DNA of 64,000 bases from Nitrobacteraceae bacterium AZCC 1564 (lineage in GTDB: Bacteria > Pseudomonadota > Alphaproteobacteria > Rhizobiales > Xanthobacteraceae). The translations under genes were made by a program, and so were the position numbers. Below are positions 26,065 to 34,191 of this stretch, piece by piece. Numbering within the stretch: position 1 is the stretch's first letter; every line of letters begins with the position of its first letter. The stretch spans positions 3,487,001-3,551,000 of the forward strand of contig JBAGRR010000001.1 of assembly GCA_036924835.1 (NCBI GenBank), given 5' to 3'. The notes beneath the pieces were generated by a model. That model was not told the DNA's origin and did no database searches. It worked only from the letters and a program-made list of their open reading frames with translations.

Positions 26065-26796
26065 ATGGCTGACGTTAACCCCGAGCAAGTTACACAGGCG
26101 CAGGTCGCGAAAGACTTCGACGACTTTGCTGACGCGTATGAAGACAAGATCAATGCCGCGGTGGCTTTCGGTGGCAAGGAACATGCATTCTATATCGATA
26201 TCAAGCGTAACCACATCCTGCGGCTAGCACAGCAGCATTTTGAACGCGTCGATGACCTTGAAGTCCTTGACCTCGGTTGCGGGATCGGTGCTTATCATCC
26301 GGGCTTGGAAGGCAAGTTCCGCGAGCTGCACGGCATCGATGTCTCAGTTCGCAGCGTTGAGGCTGCAGCGGCACGACACCCATTTGTTCACTATGCAAGT
26401 TTCGATGGGGAGCGCTTGCCCTACAGCGACGGGCAGTTTTCGGTGGTCTTCACAGTTTGTGTCATGCATCACGTGCCGCCGCCGTTATGGACCACATTCA
26501 TCGGCGAGATGTACAGAGTCATCAAACCAGGAGGGCTGGCGCTCGTCTTCGAGCACAATCCTTACAATCCGGCGACGCAATATATCGTCAAGACTTGCGA
26601 CATCGATAAAGATGCCGTCCTGCTACGGCCTGGCAAGCTACGCCATATGTTCACCCGCGCGGGCTTCAATAAAGTCCAGACTCGTACGATCATTTCCGTT
26701 TTGCCCGTTGGGCGATTCCTGACAAGTCTCGACTCGCTGCTTGGTTATCTTCCGTTTGGTGCGCAGTACTATCTGAGCGGCACGAAGTCCGCTTGA
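26065..26796 (+). CDS. Class I SAM-dependent methyltransferase
   Basis: A 243-residue methyltransferase of the Methyltransf_11/25 type. The SAM motif LEVLDLGCGIGAYHPGLEGKF lies near residues 65-85, the acidic strand-2 turn is in LHGIDVSVRSVEAA, and VVFTVCVMHHVPPPLW is the motif IV/V region. The N-terminal segment with DFDDFADAYEDKINAAVAFGG is typical of enzymes acting on sugars or lipids in polysaccharide clusters. The ATG at 26065 was chosen; a TTG one codon earlier is possible. It starts 13 bp after gtrA. O- or C-methylation of the cluster's sugar is inferred from position. Confidence 0.82.
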   Translation: MADVNPEQVTQAQVAKDFDDFADAYEDKINAAVAFGGKEHAFYIDIKRNHILRLAQQHFERVDDLEVLDLGCGIGAYHPGLEGKFRELHGIDVSVRSVEAAAARHPFVHYASFDGERLPYSDGQFSVVFTVCVMHHVPPPLWTTFIGEMYRVIKPGGLALVFEHNPYNPATQYIVKTCDIDKDAVLLRPGKLRHMFTRAGFNKVQTRTIISVLPVGRFLTSLDSLLGYLPFGAQYYLSGTKSA

Positions 26797-26971
26797 GCGG
26801 CTGTCTCGTCGAACGCTGTTGTAGCAATTTGGAGACACTGAACGACATCGGTGACGAGCGTGCAGTCTTCGGCTCGTTATGCCCTATTTTGAGCCTTATT
26901 CTGAGACCTACTCGATGCTCTAGCCGGAGGATTATCGCACAACGCCTGCAAAAAGGTTGGGACTGGGGGGA

Positions 26972-27721
26972 ATGGTGCAAGAGTCACCAGCTCGTGCGCG
27001 CAAAAGCCGCGCAATTCAGCCGGCAGTTCTGCCGGCCGGAGTGGATATCTATGAAAACAGAAAGAGCCTGGCATTCTCCCTCCGGGCGCGGCGGTTCGAA
27101 AGAATCCAGACCCTGATCGAGACGATCTTGTTGGAAAGCGGCCGGTGTAACATCCTCGACCTTGGTGGCACGGAGACATACTGGCTGATCGGCGAAGACT
27201 TTATTCGGCGCAATCAGCACCGCCTCAGCTTCACGCTCGTCAACATTAAGCGTCAGGAGGTGCGGCAGCGCGATTTGTTCGAATCCGTCGCCGGAAGCGC
27301 TACAGATCCTGGCCTGCTGGCAGGCTGCACGTTCGATCTCGTACATTCGAACTCCGTAGTCGAGCATGTCGGTTCGTGGCGCGACATGGAGGCATTCGCT
27401 ACCAACACGCGCCGGCTGGCGTCGCGCTACTACGTGCAGACTCCCAACTATTGGTTCCCCTACGAGCCGCACTTCCGGTTTCCTGGCTTTCAGTACCTGC
27501 CGAAACATGTGCGTGTCGCAATGATCATGCGGTTCTCATTGGGTTTCTTTTTAAGGATCGACGATCGATCCGAAGCCGAAGCGATCATCAGCCGTCACCA
27601 GCTGATCTCGACCCGGCAGATGGCGAGACTGTTTCCGGACGGCGAATTACATCACGAAAAGTTCGCGGGGATGAACAAGTCGATCATCGCGATCCGCGAC
27701 CCTAAGCCAGTCGCAAACTGA
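26972..27721 (+). CDS. Divergent class I SAM-dependent methyltransferase
   Basis: A 249-residue protein with a Rossmann methyltransferase core: CNILDLGGTETYWLIGED (motif I) and FDLVHSNSVVEHVGSW (motif IV). The following YYVQTPNYWFPYEPHFRFPG stretch is typical of a subgroup found in glycan and cell-surface loci. The ATG at 26972 follows a GGGGGG run, a strong ribosome site; open frame upstream is short. The TGA stop (27719-27721) overlaps the first bases of an epimerase gene remnant, so the end of this gene marks a recombination boundary. The substrate is unknown. Confidence 0.75.
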   Translation: MVQESPARARKSRAIQPAVLPAGVDIYENRKSLAFSLRARRFERIQTLIETILLESGRCNILDLGGTETYWLIGEDFIRRNQHRLSFTLVNIKRQEVRQRDLFESVAGSATDPGLLAGCTFDLVHSNSVVEHVGSWRDMEAFATNTRRLASRYYVQTPNYWFPYEPHFRFPGFQYLPKHVRVAMIMRFSLGFFLRIDDRSEAEAIISRHQLISTRQMARLFPDGELHHEKFAGMNKSIIAIRDPKPVAN

Positions 27722-27797
27722 CGCCATCATAGCTGCCACCAGCTACGTCGGCCTCAACTCTGTTCGGCTGATCGCAAACAGCAGCGCTGGCGCCCCA
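27720..27797 (+). pseudogene. Remnant of a second sugar epimerase gene
   Basis: This 78-bp stretch matches 21931-22008 inside the intact epimerase gene without gaps: 64 of 78 bases agree and 22 of 26 codons give the same residue (DAII-ATSYV-LNSVRLIAN-S-GAP). Nine of the thirteen changed codons are synonymous, so the copy diverged while still under protein selection and was then cut down. It begins inside the stop codon of the methyltransferase and loses similarity at about 27798. Confidence 0.85.
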
Positions 27798-27807
27798 TCA
27801 TCTCCCA

Positions 27808-28488
27808 TCATTTGCTACGCATTGCTTTCCAGATGACGTGCCTTGCACCGCCACCTTTGCCGTTGGCGCGCACTGTTGTCTCTTCAACCGTAAACCCGAT
27901 CTTCTGCAGTCGTTGGGTAAAATTCCGGTCAGGTCCAGACGACCACACCGCCAAGATGCCGCCGGGGCGCAGTGCCGTATATGCCGCCCTTAACCCCTTT
28001 GCATCGTAGAGCGCGCCATTGGCCTCACGAACGAGACCGTCCGGGCCATTGTCGACGTCGAGGAGGATCGCGTTGAACGCCAAACGGCGAGACCGGATGA
28101 GGTCTCCCACATCAGTCTCGCGGATTGTCACGCGCGGGTCTGTCAGGCTTTCGCCGAAAAGATGGGCGAGTGGCCCTCGTGCCCAGGCGACAACGGAAGG
28201 CATCAGTTCTGCTACGATTATTCTTGCCTCGGCGGTTAACCCCGCAAGGGCAGCACGCAATGTGAAGCCCATTCCCAGGCCGCCGATCAGCAAGTGTGGG
28301 TGAGTGATACCCTTGATGTGGGTGCACGCGATTGTCGCGAGTGCTTCCTCGGATCCGCTAAGGCGGCTGTTCATCAGTTCGTTTTGCCCCAGCATGATCG
28401 AGAACTCCGTGCCGCGTTGCATCAGTCGGAGTTTGTTCTGCCCGCCGCCGGGCACGGGAGCAGTATCGATCAGAGACCATGGGATCAT
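27808..28488 (-). CDS. Spermidine synthase-like / methyltransferase-fold protein
   Basis: A 226-residue protein with a spermidine-synthase-type Rossmann fold: HPHLLIGGLGMGFTLRAALA near residues 63-82 (glycine-rich motif I), IIVAELMPSVVAWARG (acidic end of strand 2) and NAILLDVDNGPDGLVREAN, the aspartate-containing strand. It is shorter than true SpeE and lacks the N-terminal tetramerisation barrel, so polyamine synthesis is doubtful. The ATG at 28486-28488 gives MIPWSLIDTAPVPGG, the usual start of this uncharacterised family. It is divergent from the DUF3551 gene. Confidence 0.72.
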   Translation of the reverse strand: MIPWSLIDTAPVPGGGQNKLRLMQRGTEFSIMLGQNELMNSRLSGSEEALATIACTHIKGITHPHLLIGGLGMGFTLRAALAGLTAEARIIVAELMPSVVAWARGPLAHLFGESLTDPRVTIRETDVGDLIRSRRLAFNAILLDVDNGPDGLVREANGALYDAKGLRAAYTALRPGGILAVWSSGPDRNFTQRLQKIGFTVEETTVRANGKGGGARHVIWKAMRSK

Positions 28489-28563
28489 TGATCTTATGAG
28501 CCGCCAAATATGACGGTCCTTCTGGTGTGTGCCCGCCTTGCCCAAGGAGGACGCAGTCGGCGC

Positions 28564-28588
28564 GGAACCAATACCCGATATTTACGTT
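28564..28588 (+). promoter_or_regulatory. EcfG-type general stress promoter before the DUF3551 gene
   Basis: GGAAC (28564-28568), a 16-bp spacer and CGTT (28585-28588) match the alphaproteobacterial EcfG consensus GGAAC-N16/17-CGTT exactly. The -10 element ends 28 bp before the GTG start of the small secreted protein, leaving a leader of about 20 nt that contains the GAGGAGG ribosome site. Confidence 0.7.
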
Positions 28589-28616
28589 GGCGCGCACAAC
28601 CCGAGGAGGGAATCCG

Positions 28617-28820
28617 GTGAAAAAAATACTAGCTGTAGCTGCCGCGCTGGTCGTCATGACAGCAACAATGGGGGGCGCTGAAGCGAGAAGCGGCCGTTAC
28701 TGTCTCAAGAGGGGCCCGGGACCCGGCGATTGCAAGTACGGTAGCTATAAGCAGTGTCGTGCTGCATCTTCCGGAGTTGGTGGGACATGCGTCAGAAATT
28801 ATGGCCCGCGAGGCTACTGA
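28617..28820 (+). CDS. Small secreted DUF3551-like cysteine-containing protein
   Basis: A 67-residue protein with a signal peptide (VKKILAVAAALVVMTATMG, cleavage near AEA) and a mature part of about 42 residues containing four cysteines in RYCLKRGPGPGDCKYGSYKQC and VGGTCVRNYG, the pattern of the Bradyrhizobiaceae DUF3551 family. The start is GTG at 28617 with GAGGAGG 12 bp upstream. An exact EcfG-type promoter lies directly upstream, so it is likely an envelope stress protein. The function of DUF3551 is unknown. Confidence 0.82.
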   Translation: MKKILAVAAALVVMTATMGGAEARSGRYCLKRGPGPGDCKYGSYKQCRAASSGVGGTCVRNYGPRGY

Positions 28821-28893
28821 CGAGTGTCTCGATTCCGAAGTTCGCACAGGTTTGCGGCTTGTCCGGATGCGAACCTCTGAACCACCACACTAG
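28821..28893. repeat. TAGTG-ended intergenic palindrome, copy 4 (degenerate)
   Basis: The right arm (28870-28893) GCGAACCTCTGAACCACCAC plus ACTAG closely matches the right arm of copy 1. The left arm (28822-28845) keeps AGTGT and the GTTCGC core but has about seven mismatches to the right arm. It fills the space between the convergent DUF3551 and ABC transporter genes. Confidence 0.65.
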
Positions 28894-28917
28894 CCCCAGG
28901 TGCTGCACGCGGCGGCT

Positions 28918-30681
28918 TTACGCTGCCCGCGTTGCAAGCCGTCCGACTTCACGATCGATCATTTTGCGGTATGCACCGTTCCGTTTGAGCAGGATTTCGG
29001 GTGGACCATCTTCGATCAGTTGTCCGTCTTTCATGACAAGAATTCGATCGAAATTGCGCAGTGTCGACAGGCGATGCGCGATGGCAATGACGGTCCGTCC
29101 TTCCATGAGACGAGCCAACGCATCGCGAATAGCCTCTTCGGCTTCAGTGTCGAGTGCGGAGGTTGCCTCGTCCAGAACCAGGATTGGCGCATTCTTGAGA
29201 AATGCTCGGGCGATTGAAATTCTTTGCCGCTGGCCGCCGGAGAGCTTCAACCCCCTGTCGCCAACGATCGTCTCGAACCCTTGGGGCAACTTCGAGATGA
29301 ACGAACTGCAGCGTGCGGCTTCTGCGGCTTCCGCAACCTCTTCGTTGGTGGCTTCCGGGCGCCCGTACCGGATGTTTTCGAGCAATGAACGGTTGAACAG
29401 CGCTGTATCCTGCGGAACAGTTGAAATGGCCTGCCGCAGACTGTTCTGCGTAACATGAGCGATGTCTTGCCCGTCGATCAGAATGCGGCCGCCGTCCACG
29501 TCGTAGAAGCGCTGGAGCAGCGTCACGAGTGTCGACTTCCCGCCGCCCGACGGACCGATCAATCCCACGCGCTCACCGGGCCGGATATCGAGGCTGAGAT
29601 CTTTGAAGACATGTCTACCGCCGGGATATTGGAATTGGACATGTTCGAATGTGACCGCTGCTCCCTTGTGAACGAGCGGAACTGCTTCGGGCGTATCCCG
29701 CAGTTGGTGCGGCACCAGCAGCGTCGACAACGATTCTGAGAGGCGGGCCATGTGCTGCGTCACGTCGACAAGGGCGACAGCAAGATCACGCGTTGCACTC
29801 AATATGGAAATGCCAAGCGTGCATACGAGAATGACGTCGCCGGCGCTGATGAGGTGCTGCTGCCAAAGGCTGATGGCCCAAGCCAGCATCGTGAGCGTCA
29901 GGATGACCGTGACAAGCGCATGTCCCAAACGAAGCTTTTCAAGATAAAGCAGGCTTCGCCGACGAGCGTGTAATTCGCGATCGACAGTCTGATCGAAGCG
30001 GAAGTGTTCGCGCACCATGCCGCTGAACGCCTTAACGAGCGCCATGTTCCCGACGACATCCACCATTTCGCCATCGACGCGCGCTGCCTTTCGGGCGAAA
30101 TCGTGGTGCAACGGCTTACCCCTCGCGGCAAACTTGAACATGATAACGACGGCAATGGCCGCGATGATCATGAGCGTTACAGCCATCACCCAGTTAACTG
30201 TCAGAAGGAACGTAATAGAGGCGGCTGTCGCAAGGCAGGGGGGCAGCACGTTCCAGAAAAACATATTTTCGACAGTGAATACGGCATTTGACGTTGCCGT
30301 GACACGGCTTGTCAGCACGCCGGGCAGGCGGCCGGAGAAATAGCTGGGCGAATGATCTGTAATGTGCCGGAATAAGTCACGGCGCAAATCACCGGTGACA
30401 TGAACAAATGTATAGCTGCCGGTCCAGCTTGCGACACGCCAGGAAAAATTGTCGGCAGCGATCAGCGACACCAGAAATAGGAAAGCAGTCCAAGGGGCAT
30501 TGCCGTCCGGACCAGCCGTCAGCGCGTCGACGAGAAGCTTTACGCCGTACTGGGTGCTGACCGAACATGCCACTGCAGTAAGCACCGCTCCCAATATGAG
30601 AGCATGAGAGGCTTTGCGGCGAGCGACGTAGCGGAGCAGAAACGCTTTTGGACGATCGGCGAAACGACAGAGATCGCTCAT
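28918..30681 (-). CDS. ABC exporter, fused permease and ATPase
   Basis: A 587-residue half-transporter. The N-terminal membrane domain (about residues 20-310) has six hydrophobic segments; the ATPase follows with Walker A GPSGGGKST, signature LSGGQRQRISIARA, Walker B ILVLDEATSALD and the H-loop IAIAHRLST. Order and length match MsbA/LmrA-type type IV exporters, which act as homodimers and move lipids, peptides or drugs outward. The ATG at 30679-30681 with AAGAAGG upstream is preferred over a start 147 bp earlier. It is divergent from the GT4 gene (198-bp gap), so glycan or lipid export is possible but unproven. Confidence 0.92.
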   Translation of the reverse strand: MSDLCRFADRPKAFLLRYVARRKASHALILGAVLTAVACSVSTQYGVKLLVDALTAGPDGNAPWTAFLFLVSLIAADNFSWRVASWTGSYTFVHVTGDLRRDLFRHITDHSPSYFSGRLPGVLTSRVTATSNAVFTVENMFFWNVLPPCLATAASITFLLTVNWVMAVTLMIIAAIAVVIMFKFAARGKPLHHDFARKAARVDGEMVDVVGNMALVKAFSGMVREHFRFDQTVDRELHARRRSLLYLEKLRLGHALVTVILTLTMLAWAISLWQQHLISAGDVILVCTLGISILSATRDLAVALVDVTQHMARLSESLSTLLVPHQLRDTPEAVPLVHKGAAVTFEHVQFQYPGGRHVFKDLSLDIRPGERVGLIGPSGGGKSTLVTLLQRFYDVDGGRILIDGQDIAHVTQNSLRQAISTVPQDTALFNRSLLENIRYGRPEATNEEVAEAAEAARCSSFISKLPQGFETIVGDRGLKLSGGQRQRISIARAFLKNAPILVLDEATSALDTEAEEAIRDALARLMEGRTVIAIAHRLSTLRNFDRILVMKDGQLIEDGPPEILLKRNGAYRKMIDREVGRLATRAA

Positions 30682-30879
30682 GCACTGGCCTTCTTTCAAG
30701 TGATGCTCCGAAATGGCGTCACAATGGAACACCAGATCGATTTTCCTATTGTCTAATGTCGAAGGGAACGACCCGGTTCCAAAGCCCGCACGTCCTTTTG
30801 ACACACTCAGTGTGTTCGATTGTTTCACCGACGAGTTGTCAATCCTGTGACCGTCCCACCGCCTTATGGAGGTAATTCA

Positions 30880-31944
30880 ATGCGTATCGCGCAAATCTCG
30901 CCGCTGACGGAAGCCGTGCCACCCAAGCTTTACGGCGGGACTGAACGGGTGATCTCGTGGCTGACGGAAGAATTGGTCTCGCTTGGTCATGATGTGACGT
31001 TGTTCGCAAGCGGCGATTCGCTTACATCGGCGAGACTGGCGCCGATGTGGCCGCGTGCGCTCAGGCTAGATGGATCTGTCCGCGATCCGAATGCGCTTCA
31101 TATGATGATGATCGAGCAGGTTTGCCGCCGCGCGGAGGAGTTCGACATCCTGCATTTTCATCTGGACTACTATCCGTTCTCCCTGATGGCACGTCAGCGA
31201 ATACCTTACATTACTACGTTGCATGGCCGACTTGATCTGCCCGAACATCAGCCGATGTTCGATACATTTCCATCGATTCCCCTGGTGTCGATTTCGAATT
31301 CGCAGCGGCGCCCAGTTCATAAGGCGAACTGGATCGACACGGTCTACCACGGGATGCCCAAGGGACTTCTTGCTCCAAAATCGAAGACACCATCCTATCT
31401 TGCTTTTCTGGGACGCATCTCACCGGAAAAACGAGTTGATCGCGCCATTCACATTGCAGAGCGATGCGGATTGACGCTCAAGATAGCCGCCAAAGTCGAC
31501 CCGGCGGATATCGACTATTTCAATGCGGATATTCGTCCGCTTCTCGAGAAGCCACATGTCGAATTTATCGGTGAGATTTCGGATGCCGAGAAGTCCGATT
31601 TTCTCAGCGCTGCGGTAGCTTTGATCGTTCCGATCGATTGGCCAGAGCCGTTCGGTCTTGTGATGATTGAAGCTATGGCCTGTGGAACACCGGTCGTCGC
31701 CTATAACAGAGGCGCAGCGCCCGAAATTGTTGAGGATGGAGTAACCGGCTTTGTGGTTGAAGATGAGACGAGCGCTGTCGGAGCTATAAAGAACATTGGA
31801 CTGATCTCCCGCACCAAAGTGCGTGAGCAATTTGAAAAGCGATTTACATCGAACCGCATGGCCCTGGATTATCTGAGCGTCTATGGGAAAGTCGGCCAGG
31901 TGGATGAAGCACTTAAGTCGAAACCACGCTTGGTGGCGGGATAA
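30880..31944 (+). CDS. GT4-family glycosyltransferase
   Basis: A 354-residue GT-B fold enzyme. The N-terminus MRIAQISPLTEAVPPKLYGG and TERVISWLTEELVSLGHDV carry the acceptor-side glycine loop; the C-terminal half has FLGRISPEKRVDRAI and EPFGLVMIEAMACGTPVVA (the E-x7-E nucleotide-sugar motif). ATG at 30880 follows GGAGGT by 7 bp. Homologues of this type commonly sit beside amylo-1,6-glucosidase-like genes, as here (34236), but neither donor nor product is established. The divergent ABC exporter and stress promoters nearby suggest a protective glycan or glycoside. Confidence 0.86.
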   Translation: MRIAQISPLTEAVPPKLYGGTERVISWLTEELVSLGHDVTLFASGDSLTSARLAPMWPRALRLDGSVRDPNALHMMMIEQVCRRAEEFDILHFHLDYYPFSLMARQRIPYITTLHGRLDLPEHQPMFDTFPSIPLVSISNSQRRPVHKANWIDTVYHGMPKGLLAPKSKTPSYLAFLGRISPEKRVDRAIHIAERCGLTLKIAAKVDPADIDYFNADIRPLLEKPHVEFIGEISDAEKSDFLSAAVALIVPIDWPEPFGLVMIEAMACGTPVVAYNRGAAPEIVEDGVTGFVVEDETSAVGAIKNIGLISRTKVREQFEKRFTSNRMALDYLSVYGKVGQVDEALKSKPRLVAG

Positions 31945-31967
31945 GGGCTGCGATTGGACCTACGGAA

Positions 31968-31991
31968 CGGAGCGTTGTTAATCACGCTCCG
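31968..31991. terminator. Possible stem-loop at the GT4/MFS convergent junction
   Basis: A perfect 8-bp inverted repeat CGGAGCGT / ACGCTCCG with an 8-base loop spans the stop codon of the MFS gene. No T-run follows on either strand, so if it terminates transcription it is not a classical intrinsic terminator. Confidence 0.35.
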
Positions 31992-33237
31992 GCCGGGTTT
32001 CGGGCATAAAGATCCATACGGCCAGTAGGCCGATGGCTGCGATCGAGCCCAGCGAGAGAAAAGTCACGTAGCTGCTGAACCGATCTGACAAAAATCCGGC
32101 AAGCGTCGTGCTGATCGCGGCCCCGATCCCCATCGCGCATCCGACAAGCCCTTGAGTCAGGTTAAATCGTCCAGTCTCCCGCGTAATGTCAGCCAGTGTC
32201 AGCGGGACCAAAACACCAAGCGCTGCTGCGGAAATGCCGTCCAGAATTTGAACAACGACAACTAACTGCGACGGTGTCACCGCAGCAAACAGAATCGCGC
32301 GAATCACAAGAGCGGTAAAGCCGATCAGCAAGAGTGGCCGCCGTCCCCATGCTTGAGATTTCCGGCCGATCGTAGGGGAAACAATTGCGACAATAAATTG
32401 AGGCACCACCATAGCCACTGCGATGAGAGCTGCCGACGATTCGCTTGATCGCAGCGTCAGCATGCTGGCGACCAGCGGTAACATCGCGGCGTTGGCGAGA
32501 TGAAACAGCAGGACACAGAACGCAAATATCACCAGGGTCCGGTTGGTGAGGAGCTGAAGAATGACGGACAGATTGAGCGGTTGTTTTTGCGCGCCGCCAT
32601 GGGCCTTTTCTGGATCAATCTCTTGCACATTGATTTGAAATAGAGCGATCAGCGCGGGAAGTACAAATGCTGCGGTGACAAAAAACACCGCCTGGTTTGA
32701 AATATAGTACCCGCTCACTCCCATTCCTGCTGCGGCAAGCCCCGTCCCGACCGAGGCAAATGATGCGTTTCGGCCCAGGCGTTCGCCAATCTCTGTGCGA
32801 GGCACAAGCCCAAGGCTTAGGGCGGCGATCGCGGGGCTGAGGATGCAACTTGCGCTGGCCTGCAATATTCTTGAAGCCAGAACGATGGGGAAAATCGGCC
32901 ACAGTGCCAGCATGAGGGCGCTGATACCGATGATGAAGACCGACAACCCAGCAGCCATCCTGGGCGATCGCATAGCATCCAGGATTGCTCCCCCTGGAAT
33001 TTGCCCGAACAGGGCGATGAGGCCTCCTACGGTCAGGATCAGACCGATATCAGTTTGCGTCCATTTCTGAGCGGTCAGATAGACTGCGACGAGCGGCCCG
33101 AATCCTGTTTGGACGTCGGCAACAAAGAAGACGAACCAGTCTAAACCGCGCCGGCTCTTCGGCGAAGCACTGGACTTTCCTGGATCCCTTCCGGCGCCTG
33201 CCTCGCCGGCGAGAGGGGTCTTGCTCTTGTCATCCAT
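31978..33237 (-). CDS. Major facilitator superfamily transporter
   Basis: A 419-residue polytopic protein with about twelve hydrophobic helices. The loop 2-3 region GQIPGGAILDAMRSPRMAAGL contains a variant of the MFS G-x3-D-x2-G-R motif, and EIGERLGRNASFASVGTGLAAAGMG resembles motif C of exporters. The N-terminus (about 30 residues) is hydrophilic. Substrate unknown; the drug/sugar efflux groups are the nearest in appearance. The ATG at 33235-33237 is followed one codon later by no better start. The PRC-barrel gene lies 21 bp upstream on the same strand, so a joint transcript is likely. Confidence 0.85.
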   Translation of the reverse strand: MDDKSKTPLAGEAGAGRDPGKSSASPKSRRGLDWFVFFVADVQTGFGPLVAVYLTAQKWTQTDIGLILTVGGLIALFGQIPGGAILDAMRSPRMAAGLSVFIIGISALMLALWPIFPIVLASRILQASASCILSPAIAALSLGLVPRTEIGERLGRNASFASVGTGLAAAGMGVSGYYISNQAVFFVTAAFVLPALIALFQINVQEIDPEKAHGGAQKQPLNLSVILQLLTNRTLVIFAFCVLLFHLANAAMLPLVASMLTLRSSESSAALIAVAMVVPQFIVAIVSPTIGRKSQAWGRRPLLLIGFTALVIRAILFAAVTPSQLVVVVQILDGISAAALGVLVPLTLADITRETGRFNLTQGLVGCAMGIGAAISTTLAGFLSDRFSSYVTFLSLGSIAAIGLLAVWIFMPETRPERD

Positions 33238-33258
33238 CCCAATGCCGTTGGCAGGTCG

Positions 33259-33948
33259 TTATTTTGACGGTGGGTCCTTTGCGACCGGATTGGCTGTGTC
33301 AGTTGTAGCCTGCGGGGCCGGAGCGGGGGCCGCTTGAGGCGCGCCCGCTGGTTGTTGGCCAAGGACCACGATCTGCTCCCCGGGCTTGTAGACCGGAGCA
33401 ACCCGGAGCTGGTCCTTGCTGAGATCAACGATCACAGCATCAGTCTTCCCCTCGGCCGGAAATCGTATTGCTTTCCAGTCGACCGCGATTTGGCGACTGC
33501 CTACACCAAGGAACCCTCCGAAATCGACGATAGCGGCGCGGACTTGCCCGGTTTTGTCGGCAATGATGTCGATGATCCGCCCCATATCATCGCCGGCAGT
33601 CCCGCGAACTTTCTTGCCAAGAATGCTTTCGACTTGCTGGCCGTTGAGGATCATCGCGGGAGTCTCAGGAGGCGGTGCTTTGGGAGGTGGCGCTTGCGCA
33701 GCTGGCGGCGTCGTTGGAGCTTGTGCAGTCGATGGCGTCGTTGGAGCTGGCGGAGAAACCTTAGCTGGTTGCGATGTCTCTGCCGGAACTTGCTGAGCTT
33801 GCGCGTAATTCGTGTTTGTCGCGAGAGCAGGGGTGGCGATAGCAAGTGCCGCTATGGCCTCCACGAGCGCCGCGGATAGCAACGACGTTTCGTGAGCGCG
33901 AGCATTGCGCATCCGGAATAGACGTTGAGTTCGTCGGCTGTGATGCAT
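33259..33948 (-). CDS. Exported PRC-barrel domain protein with Pro/Ala-rich linker
   Basis: A 229-residue protein. The N-terminus has a basic start and a hydrophobic stretch (LLSAALVEAIAALAIATPALA) suggesting an exported or anchored protein. Residues about 50-100 are Pro/Ala/Thr-rich low-complexity sequence; a PRC-barrel follows (QQVESILGKKVRGTAGDDMGRIIDI and VDFGGFLGVGSRQIAVDW), and a second Pro/Ala tail closes it. PRC-barrel proteins of this kind are frequent stress-induced envelope proteins in Rhizobiales. The ATG at 33946-33948 follows AAAGGAGCG. A near-EcfG promoter points at it from 34169-34193. Confidence 0.8.
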   Translation of the reverse strand: MHHSRRTQRLFRMRNARAHETSLLSAALVEAIAALAIATPALATNTNYAQAQQVPAETSQPAKVSPPAPTTPSTAQAPTTPPAAQAPPPKAPPPETPAMILNGQQVESILGKKVRGTAGDDMGRIIDIIADKTGQVRAAIVDFGGFLGVGSRQIAVDWKAIRFPAEGKTDAVIVDLSKDQLRVAPVYKPGEQIVVLGQQPAGAPQAAPAPAPQATTDTANPVAKDPPSK

Positions 33949-34166
33949 GGACGCTCCTTTGATTTGCGATTGCCAAACACTTCGAGCAAAAAATGCCATG
34001 CAAGAATTGTTCGGTGAGGGATTGGGCGATGCAGCTAAGTTTCTGGAAATCGTTTGTAAATCAGCCTCCGCAAGGATGTGGAACGCACATCAAAGGTTTC
34101 GCAAGAACCCGGCGACGATGAGGCAAGCCGCTCCTGGCGGCATCGGCGGCGGAGTTGCTAATGAAG

Positions 34167-34191
34167 GGAACCGGCTATCACTGAATGCGTT
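34167..34191 (+). promoter_or_regulatory. EcfG-type promoter before the amylo-1,6-glucosidase-like gene
   Basis: GGAAC (34167-34171), 16-bp spacer, CGTT (34188-34191): an exact match to the EcfG consensus. The -10 ends 44 bp before the TTG start of the downstream gene and the AAAGGTGG ribosome site lies in the leader. Confidence 0.75.

Noticed and set aside
26797-26971. Degraded coding sequence before the second cluster methyltransferase
   Set aside because: One frame reads MPYFEPYSETYSML, stop, then continues into the gene. The stretch is too short and matches nothing I can name, so it may be ordinary spacer.
20970-27800. Genomic island integrated at tRNA-Val
   Set aside because: The sugar cluster follows the tRNA directly, but there is no integrase gene and I found no second copy of the tRNA 3' end downstream. 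The epimerase remnant gives a better explanation of the right boundary.
30765-30785. GGAACGACCCGGTTCC palindrome in the ABC/GT4 divergent gap as an EcfG promoter
   Set aside because: Neither strand has CGTT at the required spacing from its GGAAC; it could still be a repressor site, but there is no supporting second copy.
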